Shown here in pieces: positions 34,346-43,171 of a stretch of DNA of 64,000 nucleotides. The stretch is taken from the NCBI GenBank assembly GCA_005884115.1, contig VAXW01000003.1:62001-126000 (forward strand). Reading direction: 5' to 3'. Origin of the DNA: Actinomycetota bacterium (GTDB lineage Bacteria; Actinomycetota; Thermoleophilia; Solirubrobacterales; Solirubrobacteraceae). Under the pieces are notes generated by a model that was not told the DNA's origin, searched no databases, and saw nothing but the letters and a program-made list of their open reading frames with translations. The first letter of the stretch is position 1; each line of letters begins with the position of its first letter. Both the position numbers and the translations under genes were made by a program.

Positions 34346-35494
34346 CTACGCGGGGAGCATCCTGAGGAAATCGTCCTCTGCTAGTAGCTCGATGGGATAG
34401 CCCGCTGTACGTAGCTCGGCAGCCCTGAGCATCTTGTTGGAGTGTTCGCCGTCGTTGACCTTGTAGGCATCCTGCATCCCGAGAACCAGGTAGTGGACCT
34501 TCTTCGACACGCCGCTGGCCACGCCCCCGCCCGCGTTGACGACGAGCTGCGCAGCTTCCGCGCGAGTTAGGCCGCATGAGAGTGTGCCGGTGAAGACGAC
34601 GATCCGGTTGTTGAAGTCGCTGTCCTCGGGGATGGTGTCGATGGTCGGCGTCAGGTCTGCGAGACGGGGGCGAGGCATTCCGTGCGGCGTCCACGAGGTT
34701 GCCGTTAGGCGGCCCGCCAGCATGCCCATAGCTTTGCTTGCGTCCTCGACGGTGGTGGCACCCGCAACCCCGCAGCAGGCGATCGCGAGTTCTGCCGCGG
34801 TCGCGGCGTCCGCTCCGGGCTCATGGTGCTCGAACTCAAGACCGCACTCGCTCGCCAGGTCCGGGAGCCGGTATGAGAGTCTCCCTGGCCACGCACGGCG
34901 CGCGAGAGCGCAAGTGCAGTAGTAGGTGAGCTCCGGCCAGTCGCTCGCTGTGGCCCAGAGTGAGTGGCGGAGAACGCTGAGGTCGAAGGGGGCGTAGTGC
35001 GCGACAACCGGGCGCTCATCGATCGATTGGAGGACCGCCGGCCACACCTTCGACATCGGCTGGCTGTTGGCTGTCATCTCTGGCGTGATCCCGTGGATCG
35101 CGATGTTGAACTCTTGGTACGTGTTGCCCGGAGGCCGGATGAGCCACCTACCGACCCTCGTGACGCGGCCAGCCTCAACGGCTGCGACAGCCACAGCGCA
35201 GGCACTGTCGTGCGAGGAGGTCGCTGTCTCGAAGTCGAGGGCCACAAACCCACCCGCACCCAGCTGCCGGCCTGCGTCGAGGTCGGCTGAGATGTTGCGG
35301 ACCGCCTCTAGCGGAGGGTAAGACGGGATCGCAAGGACCGGCCTTGAGGAGACAACGGGGCCGTCTACGACGACCCCGACCCGTACCTCGATGTTGCGCG
35401 GAGAGACCCGGTTCTCGGTCTCCGGATGGTCCGCCGCCGCCGACTCCCGCTCAAGGCCGTCGCTGCCGGCCTCGCGCTTGCGTCGCCACAGCAT
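34346..35494 (-). CDS. DnaQ-like 3'-5' exonuclease with C-terminal BRCT domain
   Basis: The protein has 382 residues. The DEDD exonuclease motifs are FVALDFETAT at about residue 85, IHGITPEM, VVAHYAPFDLSVL and the final HEPGADAATAAELA near 228. The C-terminal BRCT domain spans about 290-380 (FNNRIVVFTGTLSCGLTRAEAAQLV, GVSKKVHYLVLG). A similar pairing occurs in DNA polymerase III epsilon-like and CRISPR/defence-associated exonucleases. It is the last element gene before the right end, reading inward. Confidence 0.9.
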   Translation of the reverse strand: MLWRRKREAGSDGLERESAAADHPETENRVSPRNIEVRVGVVVDGPVVSSRPVLAIPSYPPLEAVRNISADLDAGRQLGAGGFVALDFETATSSHDSACAVAVAAVEAGRVTRVGRWLIRPPGNTYQEFNIAIHGITPEMTANSQPMSKVWPAVLQSIDERPVVAHYAPFDLSVLRHSLWATASDWPELTYYCTCALARRAWPGRLSYRLPDLASECGLEFEHHEPGADAATAAELAIACCGVAGATTVEDASKAMGMLAGRLTATSWTPHGMPRPRLADLTPTIDTIPEDSDFNNRIVVFTGTLSCGLTRAEAAQLVVNAGGGVASGVSKKVHYLVLGMQDAYKVNDGEHSNKMLRAAELRTAGYPIELLAEDDFLRMLPA

Positions 35495-35778
35495 GGGATG
35501 AGCCTAACTCCTCTCACTGATGCGAGCAGAGGGCGCGGTGGCCGAGATCGGCCTTCGCCTCCCTCGACGGTGGGTAGGCGGTTCCCGCTGTTGGGACCGT
35601 AGTCTCACGGAGCAGATGTGCTTGCACCCGACGTGGCGAGCCCCCTTGTTTGGGACCGTCGCACGTATGACCGTAGCGTCGATGACCTCGGCTTATGCCC
35701 GATGTGCGGCGAGCGGCCTGCGGACAAGCACGCAGCCCACCGCGTCGCCGTCTCCGACCGACCCGAACAGATGTTTGC

Positions 35779-35797
35779 GGAACAATTTGGGGAACAA
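35779..35797 (+). repeat. Right pair of GGAACAA repeats, possible integrase arm sites
   Basis: GGAACAA at 35779-35785 and 35791-35797, 12 bases apart in the same orientation, mirrors the pair at 8401-8418 near the left end. They lie about 80 bases inside the right core. Confidence 0.5.
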
Positions 35798-35877
35798 ATT
35801 GAGCCAAACTCAGCGCTCCCCTGAACAGGGGACATCAACAAATCCGGGGCTCATCAACTGAGCAGCAAGCGATCCCT

Positions 35878-35924
35878 CGGGCTGGGGGCCGGGCGGTCGC
35901 AGGTTCAAATCCTGTCTCCCCGAT
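35878..35924 (+). repeat. attR: displaced 3' half of tRNA-Pro(GGG)
   Basis: Bases 35878-35899 are identical to the anticodon arm of the tRNA-Pro at 8261-8334. The rest matches its T-arm and 3' acceptor except at three positions, two of which preserve pairing. No 5' half precedes it. It is best read as the original 3' end of the host gene, displaced when the element inserted. Confidence 0.85.
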
Positions 35925-36063
35925 TGAGAATGGCCTTGCGCGTCAACACCCGCGCGCGCCTAGAAGACTTCATGCCGACGGCGGCGGATGCCGTCAAGGC
36001 GGCGCCGGCAGCCGGCTGGCGCCGGCCCGCAATCTTCGCGCTTTTTGCGGTAATACTTCCGGC

Positions 36064-36942
36064 GTGGCGATCGAGAGGGAGCCTCAAGAGGGTCGGAGCG
36101 AGAGCGAGCGCAAGCCTCGTTCGGCGGAAGCGACCCAGAAGCTCGACATCCCCCAGCGCCGGGACAAGGTGCCGCGGGAGATCCGTGATGTGTCCTTCCC
36201 GGTGGCGGTTCGCGGCTATGAGCGCCGCGCCGTCGATGCATACGTGGAGCGCGTCAATCGCGTGATCGCCGAACTGGAGGTCGGCAGCTCGCCGCGGGCG
36301 GCGGTGAGGCACGCGCTGGACCGGGTTGGAGAGCAGACCAGCGGCGTGCTACAGCGCGCGCGCGAGGCGGCGGAGGAGATCACGGCAACGGCGCTGGCGG
36401 AGGCCGAGGAGATCATGGCCAGCGCGAGGGCCGAAGCGGAGCAGAGCTTGGAGGAGGTCAAGCTGCAGTCCCACCAGCTGCGCGGCCGGTCCAAGGAAGA
36501 GGCCGATCAGATCCTCGCCAAGGCACAGGCAGCTGCGGAGGAGCAGTTACGCCACGCGGAGGAACAGACGACGAGGGTGCGCCAGGAGGCCGAGGAGCGA
36601 CTGCGCGCGCTGCAGAGCGACACCGACGCGGTCTGGGACGCGCGCCGCAAGCTGCTCGAGGACCTACCGCGGATGGCGACCGACCTCATGGAGGTTGCTG
36701 GCGCGGCGGCGGCACGCCTCCAGCGGCCCAAGGGTGCCGGCAAGTCGCCGGCGCCGCGCAAGCAGCAGCAGCCGTCGAGCGACTCCTCCGGGCACACCCG
36801 CCCGAAGCGGCCCCCCGCACCGGCGCAGGCTGAGAAGGCGCGGCCGGAGCAGGCCTCATCCGAGCTGGCGGGGGTCGAGAAGGCGACGCTGCAGCGAGCG
36901 ACCGAGCGCAAAGGCGGTTCGGTCTCTTCCACTCGCGCCTAA
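36064..36942 (+). CDS. DivIVA-domain coiled-coil protein
   Basis: A GTG start gives 292 residues. The N-terminal DivIVA signature is at about residues 42-70 (VSFPVAVRGYERRAVDAYVERVNRVI). A long coiled coil covers about 90-210 (AREAAEEITATALAEAEEIM and so on). The C-terminal third is Pro/Lys-rich and disordered. DivIVA-like proteins sit at curved membrane or poles and organise cell-wall growth. It is the first host gene after the element. Confidence 0.85.
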   Translation: MAIEREPQEGRSESERKPRSAEATQKLDIPQRRDKVPREIRDVSFPVAVRGYERRAVDAYVERVNRVIAELEVGSSPRAAVRHALDRVGEQTSGVLQRAREAAEEITATALAEAEEIMASARAEAEQSLEEVKLQSHQLRGRSKEEADQILAKAQAAAEEQLRHAEEQTTRVRQEAEERLRALQSDTDAVWDARRKLLEDLPRMATDLMEVAGAAAARLQRPKGAGKSPAPRKQQQPSSDSSGHTRPKRPPAPAQAEKARPEQASSELAGVEKATLQRATERKGGSVSSTRA

Positions 36943-36983
36943 CGGTGCTTCCGCATCAGAGCCACGAGGCTTCCCGCGTTGCA

Positions 36984-37045
36984 GGGGCCACGCACTCCCT
37001 CCCGCTGGGGCCGGGCGGTTGCAGGTTCGATTCCTGCACGGCCCA
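36984..37045 (+). other. tRNA-like remnant lacking a D-arm
   Basis: The T-arm GCAGGTTCGATTCCTGC and an acceptor 3' strand ACGGCCCA are intact, and a Pro-like anticodon arm CCCG-CTGGGGC-CGGG precedes them. The 5' acceptor GGGGCC is only partly complementary and the D-arm is missing. Total length is about 62 bases. It is most likely a decayed or recombined tRNA fragment. Confidence 0.4.
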
Positions 37046-37191
37046 TGACTGTGATGTCTCCCCGAGCACAAGAAGGGTATGCAAATCCCCGTTGCGACAA
37101 GCGGGCGACAGGACGTCGGCTACCGAGCTGAGACGTGCTCGTCGCGGCTCTGCTAACGATCCATCTCCATCGACCGAGGAGGTTCAGCGCG

Positions 37192-37512
37192 GTGATCATC
37201 ACGACAATGAACGACCTGCCTGGCTACGAGATCGATGAGGTGCTCGGCGAGGTCTTCGGCCTGACCGTCCGCGCGCGGAACGTCGGCTCTCAGATCGGCG
37301 CCACGCTCAAGTCCTTGGTGGGTGGCGAGCTTCGCGGCATGACGAAGATGCTGGCCGAAGGGCGCCAACACGCTCAGCAGCGCCTGGTCGAGACGGCTGA
37401 AGAGAAGGGTGCGAACGCAGTCATCGCCTTCCGCTTCGACACGTCCGAGCTTGGCACGACTTGGACCGAGATCTGCGCGTACGGGACCGCCGTGCGAGCG
37501 ACCAAGCGCTGA
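37192..37512 (+). CDS. YbjQ-family (UPF0145) protein
   Basis: GTG 37192, preceded by GAGGAGG, gives 106 residues beginning MIITTMNDLPGYEIDEVLG, the typical start of the family. GLTVRARNVG and a later GANAVIAFRFDTSEL are further hallmarks. YbjQ proteins form pentamers and have been suggested to bind metal; the function is not settled. It stands alone. Confidence 0.92.
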   Translation: MIITTMNDLPGYEIDEVLGEVFGLTVRARNVGSQIGATLKSLVGGELRGMTKMLAEGRQHAQQRLVETAEEKGANAVIAFRFDTSELGTTWTEICAYGTAVRATKR

Positions 37513-37746
37513 CGCCGCAGGCGCTCGGGCCGGATCAGTCGGACGTGCCTCGGCGCGCTCAGGGCGCCGAGGAGAGCCGGCGAGCGGCTTCGCGGCCCCC
37601 AGAGATCTGGCAGCTCCAAGGACCACCTGGCGGACATAGCGCGATCGAGGCGCGAGAAGCGCTCGGCTCATCGGCTAGCGACGCGACACAACTCGAGCCC
37701 TCCGCGCGTCGCCGCGGACGGTAGAGCTCCTCGGGTAACGTGGCCG

Positions 37747-38250
37747 GTGGTGCCCGAGCGCCGCTACCGCAGCCAGAGCGAGAAGACACCGGCCGATCGA
37801 CTGATGGCGCGCTTCGCCCAAAGTCGACTGGGCGGACTGCTGTTCATAACCGTCTTCCCCGCGATCGACAAGCGGGTGATGCCGCTCACCGGGGGCCGGG
37901 TGAGGATCGGGATGAGACAGCCCGTGCTGCTCTTGCACGCGCGCGGTGCACGGACGGGGCGGCCGCGGGTGACGCCGCTGCTGTATACGCCGCGGGGGGA
38001 GGACTTCGTCCTGGTCGCGTCAAAGGCTGGCGCCGAGCGCCACCCCGCCTGGTATCACAACCTGACGGCGCAGCCCGACGTCGAAGTCGAAGTTGACGGT
38101 GGGCTGATACCTGTGAGCGCGCGCGAGGCCGAGGGGGCCGAGCGTGAAGAGCTCTGGCGCCTGGTCAACGACAACTACGCTGGGTACGACGCCTACCAGC
38201 GGCGCGCGGGCGCGCGCCGGATCCCCGTCATGGTCCTAACCCCGCGCTGA
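37747..38250 (+). CDS. Deazaflavin (F420)-dependent nitroreductase-family protein
   Basis: A GTG start gives 167 residues. The DDN/DUF385 pattern is visible: LLLHARGARTGRPRVTPLLY, then FVLVASKAGAERHPAWYHNL and VEVEVDGGLIPVSARE. These split-barrel enzymes use F420H2 to reduce quinones and nitro compounds. The presence of an F420-type enzyme supports an actinobacterial host. Confidence 0.9.
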   Translation: MVPERRYRSQSEKTPADRLMARFAQSRLGGLLFITVFPAIDKRVMPLTGGRVRIGMRQPVLLLHARGARTGRPRVTPLLYTPRGEDFVLVASKAGAERHPAWYHNLTAQPDVEVEVDGGLIPVSAREAEGAEREELWRLVNDNYAGYDAYQRRAGARRIPVMVLTPR

Positions 38251-38372
38251 ACGCCGACCTCACGCTGGGGCGACGTGGTGCGATGGTCCCGTGATTTGGT
38301 TCGGGCAGGAGACCGCGGTGATCGAAGCCACGTAATTCCCCCTGGCGGCATGCCGGTAGAGCTACCGGAGCT

Positions 38373-39182
38373 TCATGCGAGCTCGGCTATCAGGAGCCGG
38401 TAGCCGAGGTCGATCTGCTCGAGGTCGAGTAGAGCGGCGTTGCGCTCCTGCCAGGCACCGGATGCGAGGTCAGCTTCCAGCCGGCTGACCATCTCGGTCG
38501 TCTTGCGCTCGTCGACGCGGGCGAAGACCGAGATCCCGGCGCGTACGCGCTCATCGAGGTAGGCGTCGGGTCGGCGCCAGTAGGCGTGGTAGAAGCCATC
38601 GCGGCAGTCATGGGGGATCGCCACCGGCTCGATGCGAGCGCCTCCGAGGCAGTCTGCGATCTCCTCGATCGCGAGGCCGAGCTGGCGCTTGGACGCGGGC
38701 AGGTACTCGCGCGTGAGCCAGAACTCCTCGGCGAGAGCTCGATCCCAGGTGAACACGACGACGCGCCGACGGGCGACCCGCCGAAGCTCGCGCAACCCGA
38801 GCGGCCTGTCCTCCCAATGGTGGTCGGAGAGCACCGCCATCGCGGCGTCGAAGCTCGAGTCCGCGAACGGGAGCGCCTCGGCCCGCGCTTGAACGACGGG
38901 TGCCGCGCGTGGGGGGCGCTGGGCGATCATCACCGTCGAGGGCTCGACCGCGACCAGCTCACGGTCGAGCGGCTCGTAGCTTCCGGTGCCGGCACCGACG
39001 TTCAGAACGGTGCGTGCGTCCCCCAGGGCGGCGTGGATCGCCGCGGCGATTCGGGGGTCCTCGACGCGGGTCCGCGTGTAGGTCGTGCCGATGCGGTCGT
39101 ACAGGCCGGGACTGGCCATCGCCCTCACGCGGCTGCGGGCAGCTCCACGCCGATGAGTCGCAGCTTCCTCGTGAGCGCTCAT
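38373..39182 (-). CDS. Class I SAM-dependent methyltransferase
   Basis: The protein has 269 residues if started at ATG 39182, which directly follows the stop of the upstream VOC gene. A second Met at 39119 would remove a basic 21-residue leader. Motif I is VLNVGAGTGSYEP, motif II region LVAVEPSTVMIAQRP, and ALPFADSSFDAAMAVLSDHHWED follows, as in UbiE/Methyltransf_11 enzymes. The substrate is unknown. Confidence 0.88.
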   Translation of the reverse strand: MSAHEEAATHRRGAARSRVRAMASPGLYDRIGTTYTRTRVEDPRIAAAIHAALGDARTVLNVGAGTGSYEPLDRELVAVEPSTVMIAQRPPRAAPVVQARAEALPFADSSFDAAMAVLSDHHWEDRPLGLRELRRVARRRVVVFTWDRALAEEFWLTREYLPASKRQLGLAIEEIADCLGGARIEPVAIPHDCRDGFYHAYWRRPDAYLDERVRAGISVFARVDERKTTEMVSRLEADLASGAWQERNAALLDLEQIDLGYRLLIAELA

Positions 39183-39572
39183 TTAGAAGTCGCGCCGATT
39201 GGCCAGACGCTCGGGGGCGTCGTGCCGCGTCAGCTCGTAGAGCGCGAGGCGCTGAGGTCCAGGGCTGACGAGCTCGACGCCAGGCCCATGAGGGATCTCG
39301 AAGCGCGCGCCGATCTCTACTCCACGATCCTCCAGCTCGGTGATGGCCCGCGCGAGATCAGCCACGCGGTGGACGAGCACCGGCTGGTCGCCCTCGAGAT
39401 GACCCGCGAGCAGCAACGCTGGAGGGTCGGGGCTCAGTCGAACCATCGCCACCCTCGTCCCGAACGCCTCGATCGCAAACACGAGCTCCGCGCCCACCTG
39501 ATCGGTGAAGTGCTTCAGATCGACTGCCACGTCCCGGCTGGGGAGGTAGACGAAGTCGAGCGCGTCGAACAC
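39183..39572 (-). CDS. VOC (glyoxalase)-family protein
   Basis: The protein has 129 residues with one VOC domain: DALDFVYLPSRDVAVDLKHF at the start and a closing LVSPGPQRLALYEL. Metal ligands are not fully conserved, so enzymatic activity is uncertain. The stop abuts the methyltransferase start. Confidence 0.8.
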   Translation of the reverse strand: MFDALDFVYLPSRDVAVDLKHFTDQVGAELVFAIEAFGTRVAMVRLSPDPPALLLAGHLEGDQPVLVHRVADLARAITELEDRGVEIGARFEIPHGPGVELVSPGPQRLALYELTRHDAPERLANRRDF

Positions 39573-39624
39573 GGACGTGAGCCTACGCTTGGCAACCCGT
39601 CTGCCGCGGGCCTCGCAACCGGCC

Positions 39625-40410
39625 TCAGCCCGACCGCGCCAGGAATGCGTCGACGGCGCGGTGGTGCTCGGGGCTTCGCCAGCACTCGCGGATCAGGTCG
39701 TGCTCGCGCCTCTGCACCAAGCGCAGGTCGGTCTCGACTGAGTTCTCGGTTAAAAGCGACTTGATCATGCGCAACTGCGGAGCCGGGTTGGCGGCAATCT
39801 CTTCGGCCAGCTCGATGGCGCTGTCCAGAAGCTCGTCGGGCGGTGTGAGCCGGTCCGCCAGCCCCATGCGGTTGGCCTCGGCGCCGTCGTATAGGCGGCC
39901 CGTCAAGCACATCTCGCTCGCACGGCCAAAGCCCACGCGTTGCACGAGCAGGCGCGTGCTGGCCAGCTCGGGCACGAGGCCCACCCTGATGAACAGCATC
40001 CCGAACTTGGCGCGCTCGGAAGCGACGATCAGGTCGAAGGGCAGGATCATCGTCATCCCGATGCCGACCGCGGCGCCGTTGACCGCCGCCACAAGCGGCT
40101 TGGACTCGCGCGCGAGCTCTACCCAGTTGACGTCCGGGGGCATTCCCCCCGACTCCTCGCTGTCGCCACCCGGATCGACACCGTCGAGGCGCTTCTTGAA
40201 CGTGTCGCGCATGTCGGCGCCCGCGCAGAAGCCACGGCCCGCGCCGGTCATGACGATCGCGCCAACGCTCTCGTCGTCGTTGGCGGTGCGGATCGCGTTG
40301 GCTTGCTCGGATGCCATGCGTGGCGTCCACGCGTTCAGGCGCTCGGGCCGGTTCAGCGTTATCAGGGCAACGGCGCCGCGCGGCTCGTACGTGATCGTCG
40401 AGTAGCCCAC
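39625..40410 (-). CDS. Enoyl-CoA hydratase/isomerase family protein
   Basis: GTG 40410 gives 261 residues beginning VGYSTITYEPRG; the frame extends upstream to 40464, without support. The crotonase pattern is clear: TLNRPERLNAWTP, GAGRGFCAGADM (oxyanion hole), VAAVNGAAVGIGMTMILPFD (second oxyanion region) and LVPELASTRLL, with a Glu at the usual catalytic place. It hydrates 2-enoyl-CoA in fatty-acid degradation or similar pathways. Confidence 0.9.
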   Translation of the reverse strand: MGYSTITYEPRGAVALITLNRPERLNAWTPRMASEQANAIRTANDDESVGAIVMTGAGRGFCAGADMRDTFKKRLDGVDPGGDSEESGGMPPDVNWVELARESKPLVAAVNGAAVGIGMTMILPFDLIVASERAKFGMLFIRVGLVPELASTRLLVQRVGFGRASEMCLTGRLYDGAEANRMGLADRLTPPDELLDSAIELAEEIAANPAPQLRMIKSLLTENSVETDLRLVQRREHDLIRECWRSPEHHRAVDAFLARSG

Positions 40411-40543
40411 GAGCGCATCCTCCCGCGGCGGCGCAGCCCGGTCAAGACCAACCGCGGCCGCCACTCGATGAAGATGCGGCCTTCAAGCGTCACGCTTGTC
40501 GCCTCGCCGGGACGCGCGTCGCGCTGCAAGCTAGTGTCAGGCC

Positions 40544-41278
40544 GTGTTCGACCACGTGACGCTGCGCGCTGCGGACTTGGCATCGTCAGAGCGCTTCTAC
40601 CGCACGGTGCTAGGCGCGATCGAGGTCGATCCAACCCACGCGGGCGAGGGCATCATCGAGTGGGACGATTTCTCGATCCTCGCCGCAGACGACCGGGCTC
40701 CGCCCACGCGGCACCTGCACGTCGGGTTCGTCGCCCGCACCCCTGAGCAGGTCGATGCCTTCTGGCGCACGGGCGTCGATCACGGGTATCGCGACGATGG
40801 ACGGCCGGGCGGGCGCGCGCACTACAGACCTGACTACTACGGCGCGTTCCTGCTTGACCCCGACGGCAACAGCGCGGAGGCCGTCTGTCACGGGGACACG
40901 CGCCGAGGCGGTCACATAGACCACTTGTGGGTCGGCGTGCGCGACCTCGAGGCGGCCGCGGCCTTCTACAGGCTCATCGCGCGCCACGCCGGTCTGCGAG
41001 ACGGTCGCCGCTGGGATGGGGGAGTGCAGTTCCGCGGGGCGTGGGGAACGTTCTCGCTCGTATGTGACGGCCGGCCGGTGACCGAGAACCTGCACATCGC
41101 CTTTCCGGCCCCCGATCGTGAGACGGTCGGTGAGTTTCACCGGGCTGCGACAGGCGCCGGCTTCGCCAGCAACGGCCCGCCGGGCGAACGGCCCGAGTAC
41201 CACCGCGGCTACTACGGCGCGTACGTGCTCGACCCCGACGGCAACAACATCGAGTCCGTGTTCCACGCAGCTCGCTAG
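40544..41278 (+). CDS. Tandem VOC-domain protein
   Basis: A GTG start gives 244 residues containing two glyoxalase/dioxygenase-type domains. The first has FDHVTLRAADLASSERFYRT and YYGAFLLDPDGNSAE. The second has IDHLWVGVRDLEAAAAFY and YYGAYVLDPDGNNIE. Both keep the closing His/Glu pattern of metal-binding VOC modules. The substrate is unknown. It converges with the cupin gene, overlapping by 4 bases. Confidence 0.9.
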   Translation: MFDHVTLRAADLASSERFYRTVLGAIEVDPTHAGEGIIEWDDFSILAADDRAPPTRHLHVGFVARTPEQVDAFWRTGVDHGYRDDGRPGGRAHYRPDYYGAFLLDPDGNSAEAVCHGDTRRGGHIDHLWVGVRDLEAAAAFYRLIARHAGLRDGRRWDGGVQFRGAWGTFSLVCDGRPVTENLHIAFPAPDRETVGEFHRAATGAGFASNGPPGERPEYHRGYYGAYVLDPDGNNIESVFHAAR

Positions 41279-41694
41279 GCCGCGCGCCCCTCGGGGCTCC
41301 CTGCGAAGTACTCCTCGTCGCTGACCTTCTCACCCCAGTAGGCGTCGTTGCCGTTCTCGTCCGCCTCGTGGAGCGCCAGGTGCGTCATGAAGTGACCTGG
41401 AGCGGCACCGTGCCAATGGTCCTCGCCCGCGTCGAAGCGGACCGTGTCGCCGGCACGGATCTGCTCGACGTCGCCGCCACGGCGCTGCGCGAGGCCGACG
41501 CCCTCGGTCACGTGTATCACTTGTCCGTTGGGGTGCTTATGCCAGCCCGTGCGCGCGCCGGGAGCGAAGTGCACCCGGTAGGCGCGCAGCCGGGAGGGCG
41601 AGTCGGTGGGAGCGATCTCGTCGATGTACGCCCGGCCTGTGAACCAGTCCGATGGAGCGCTGGCGGTCTCGGGTCTGCTGCGGATGATCTCCAT
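41275..41694 (-). CDS. Cupin-domain protein
   Basis: The protein has 139 residues. The two cupin motifs are HFAPGARTGWHKHPNGQVIHV and DTVRFDAGEDHWHGAAPGHF, with His residues placed to bind one metal ion. It resembles the (R)-mandelonitrile-lyase-like and carboxymuconolactone-associated cupins of actinobacteria. The reaction is not known. Confidence 0.85.
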   Translation of the reverse strand: MEIIRSRPETASAPSDWFTGRAYIDEIAPTDSPSRLRAYRVHFAPGARTGWHKHPNGQVIHVTEGVGLAQRRGGDVEQIRAGDTVRFDAGEDHWHGAAPGHFMTHLALHEADENGNDAYWGEKVSDEEYFAGSPEGRAA

Positions 41695-41807
41695 CGCGAT
41701 CGCGCGTCTGCCGTGCGGACCGCCGACCGGCGGAAGGAACCCCGCCGACCGGCGTCATGGGGGAGTAGCAGCTCTTCATTACCACTCCCCCTCGAGAAAG
41801 GTACATC

Positions 41808-42956
41808 ATGACTACCTCAGCCAAGCATGCCTCGGGCGTGGATGCACCAGCGACGCTCGCGGAGCCACCTGACGAGTCGCAGCACGGCTTCAGTCGCCGC
41901 TCGCTGCTGGCGAGCGGGGTCGCGGTCGGGGTCGGAGCGGGCCTCGCCTCCTTCGAGTCGGCGGCGAGCGCCCTGGCGACGAAGCCGGCGTCGCACAAGC
42001 TGGGCGAGGGCGATGCAGCGATCCTCAGGTTCCTCGCTACGGCGGAGATCCTCGAGACCGACTTCTGGCAGCAGTACAACGAGCTCGGGGGCGTGCAGGA
42101 CAGCGAGGTGCCGGGAGGCAGCGGCAGCAAACGCTACACCGAAGCTCTCGAAGTGCTCGACGAGGACATGCCGCAGTACATCCACGACAACACCGAGGAC
42201 GAGTTCACGCACTTTACGTTCCTGAACGCATACCTGGAATCGCGAGGCGCGGAAGCGGTCGACCTCAAACAGTTCGCCACGCTGTCTAGCAGCAAAGCGA
42301 CGGGAGCCCAGCAGATCGGACGCCTCACCAACCTCATGGAACTGACCGTCGACACGAGCTGGTGGACGCGCTATCGCAGCTCGTCGAAGAACCTGGACCT
42401 GGGCGACTCGTTCGCGCAGGCCGTGCCCGACCTCGCGAAAGGGAGCTTCCCGGCGATCCCGAGAAGCGACACAGACCTCGCGCCGGAAGACCACATCCAG
42501 GCGATTGCCAACACGGCGGGATTTCACTTCGCGACGATCGAGCAGGGTGGCACGAGCTTGTACCCGTCGCTCGCCCAGCGGGTCAATGACCCCGAGGTCC
42601 TGCGTGTCGTGCTCAGCATCGGCCCCACGGAGGCGATGCACTTCCAGACCTGGGCCGACAAGGCTGGCAACGCCCCGTCCTTGACCGACCCGACAAACCG
42701 CCTGGAATTCCCCGATCTCAACGTAGCGCCGTTCGGTGGCGAAGAATTTCAGACCAACCTGATCATGCCCGAGCCCACGGTGTTCCTACGCAAGAGCCTG
42801 CCGATCGTCTCGATCGTGCGTCCAACGAACACGCAGGGAATCGCCATGGGCGTGGTCGAATTCCTCACCGCCATGGGCCTCTTCAAGGGACAGTCGCAGG
42901 ACTTCTTCGACGCCTTGCACACCCTCGCCGCGGAGGCCGACGCAGCCAAGCGCTGA
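41808..42956 (+). CDS. Tat-exported ferritin-like protein
   Basis: The protein has 382 residues. A Tat signal lies at about residues 29-50 (SRRSLLASGVAVGVGAGLAS). The ferritin-like four-helix region follows (AAILRFLATAEILETDFWQQYNELGG, about 69-95, and EDEFTHFTFLNAYLE), with Glu/His residues at metal-site spacing. The second half is less conserved. It may be an exported oxidoreductase or storage protein. Confidence 0.85.
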   Translation: MTTSAKHASGVDAPATLAEPPDESQHGFSRRSLLASGVAVGVGAGLASFESAASALATKPASHKLGEGDAAILRFLATAEILETDFWQQYNELGGVQDSEVPGGSGSKRYTEALEVLDEDMPQYIHDNTEDEFTHFTFLNAYLESRGAEAVDLKQFATLSSSKATGAQQIGRLTNLMELTVDTSWWTRYRSSSKNLDLGDSFAQAVPDLAKGSFPAIPRSDTDLAPEDHIQAIANTAGFHFATIEQGGTSLYPSLAQRVNDPEVLRVVLSIGPTEAMHFQTWADKAGNAPSLTDPTNRLEFPDLNVAPFGGEEFQTNLIMPEPTVFLRKSLPIVSIVRPTNTQGIAMGVVEFLTAMGLFKGQSQDFFDALHTLAAEADAAKR

Positions 42957-43171
42957 GCTCTGGCACCGCTCACCCCGGGCGCCGAGTCACACTGGGCGAC
43001 CGACGGCCCCTCGCGCATACCCGGAGATGCGCCGAGAGGGCACTCGGCGCCCAGTGCCGGCGCGGCGGCGGCAATGGCGCGCCCGGAGGCCCGTTCGCGC
43101 GCCCCGGTCTGGCCGCGTCTCGGTGTGAGTTCTTGCGGATGCGCCCGGGGCCATCGCATCGACTTACGTCC

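Larger units (their letters stand above)
8290..35899. mobile_element. Integrative element inserted in tRNA-Pro(GGG), about 27.6 kb
   Basis: The element is bounded by a 22-bp identical block (8290-8311 and 35878-35899) inside tRNA-Pro sequence. It encodes a tyrosine recombinase (26753-28057), an excisionase-like protein just before it, and a transfer-like module (22937-26399). Two pairs of GGAACAA repeats sit about 100 bp inside the left end and 80 bp inside the right end, in the places expected for integrase arm sites. The cargo is DNA repair or defence-like. The integrase lies about 8 kb from the right end rather than at it, so the right-hand cargo may have been acquired separately. Confidence 0.85.
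35495..36063. other. Right-end region of the element and host junction
   Basis: No gene is supported in this 570-bp stretch. It holds the right pair of GGAACAA repeats (35779-35797), the small hairpin CCCCTGAACAGGGG (35818-35831) and the partial tRNA-Pro copy (35878-35924), after which host sequence leads into the DivIVA-like gene. Confidence 0.6.

Noticed and set aside
36939-37202. Minus-strand frame over the tRNA-like fragment
   Set aside because: The reading resembles translated tRNA sequence and lacks support as a gene.
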